A stretch of 23,402 nt of DNA, taken from positions 1 through 23,402 of the forward strand of contig JAYTVC010000028.1 of the NCBI GenBank assembly GCA_043744215.1, read 5' to 3'. This document shows, piece by piece, positions 23,197 to 23,402 of this stretch (positions within the stretch are counted from its first letter, which is position 1; the number at the start of each line of letters is the position of its first letter). The DNA is from JBEEJL01 sp043744215. Lineage in GTDB: Bacteria > Pseudomonadota > Gammaproteobacteria > Burkholderiales > JBEEJL01. Position numbers and translations under genes: made by a program. The notes under the pieces were generated by a model. The model worked only from the letters and a program-made list of their open reading frames with translations. It was not told the origin of the DNA and did not search any database.

Positions 23197-23402
23197 ACTA
23201 TTCGCTTTGCTTTCGCTGGTTGCCCTTGCCGGCTGCGCCCAGCAACCGGTGCAATATTATCCGGCGCCCGCGCCGACGCAACGCACCGTGGTGGTACCGC
23301 CGCCGCCAGTGTCGAGTGAAACCGTTATCAGTGCCACGTCAAAAATTGTCGGCAAAACCCGTGACAATTTATTGCGCTCGGTTTCCGCAGCGCTGCCCGG
23401 AT
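23189..23402 (+). CDS. Lipoprotein, N-terminal part, cut by window edge
   Basis: The visible 71 residues start MNKLFALLSLVALAGCAQQ, a clear lipoprotein signal with lipobox LAGC (Cys16). A Pro-rich stretch (YYPAPAPTQ, VVVPPPPV) follows, then the beginning of a folded domain (SATSKIVGKTRDNLLRSV). An ATG at 23177 would add MKKI. The overlap with the Nudix gene suggests coupled translation. The rest lies outside the window, so no function can be assigned. Confidence 0.8.
   Translation, partial: MNKLFALLSLVALAGCAQQPVQYYPAPAPTQRTVVVPPPPVSSETVISATSKIVGKTRDNLLRSVSAALPG

Noticed and set aside
1..23402. tRNA, rRNA, CRISPR array or intact insertion sequence
   Set aside because: None was seen: no clover-leaf candidates, no regularly spaced repeats and no transposase frame. 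A covariance-model scan could still find a small RNA that I missed.

Overview
The window looks like a chromosomal segment of a Gram-negative proteobacterium, most likely a betaproteobacterium, although a gammaproteobacterium is not excluded. The clues are the order pyrG-kdsA-eno-ftsB, a GTP-type PEP carboxykinase, a DUF3025 protein, a FecR/DUF6600 surface-type protein, several Sec signal peptides and lipoproteins, and an outer-membrane protein ending in Phe. No rRNA, tRNA, CRISPR array or intact transposase was seen.

Layout. Positions 1-930 are a degraded accessory edge: a dispersed palindrome, a truncated RHS-repeat remnant and a small gene of unknown function. Positions 939-3235 carry three envelope genes: a DUF3016 protein, an M23 peptidase and a beta-barrel candidate. 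Repeat-rich gaps separate the last two and follow the barrel gene. Positions 3558-9909 are the conserved core: pckG on the minus strand, divergent from pyrG-kdsA-eno-ftsB on the plus strand (CTP, KDO-8-P, enolase, divisome protein). After ftsB, where ispD often sits, there is instead a more AT-rich lipoprotein gene with two TonB-C-like halves. Positions 10754-17431 are minus-strand genes: DUF3025, FecR/DUF6600, an EamA transporter and a penicillin-acylase-family amidase. The acylase gene lies 13 bp behind an AlkB-type alkane hydroxylase gene (17445-18515), which is divergent from an ABC-B exporter. The right end has a small VPLPA/PEP-CTERM-like membrane protein, a DUF4864 protein, a zeta-class GST (maiA-like), a Nudix CoA pyrophosphatase and the start of a lipoprotein cut by the window edge.

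The most unusual signal is not a gene. An AT-rich near-palindrome with core ATAATCAAWTAGTTA recurs at six clear places plus one diverged copy. One pair is identical over 27 bases. Copies overlap the eno ribosome-binding site, the EamA start region and the ABC-transporter stop codon, and one lies wholly inside the DUF3025 gene. I could not assign it to a known repeat family. It could be a regulator or nucleoid-protein site, or the scattered remains of a very small mobile element.
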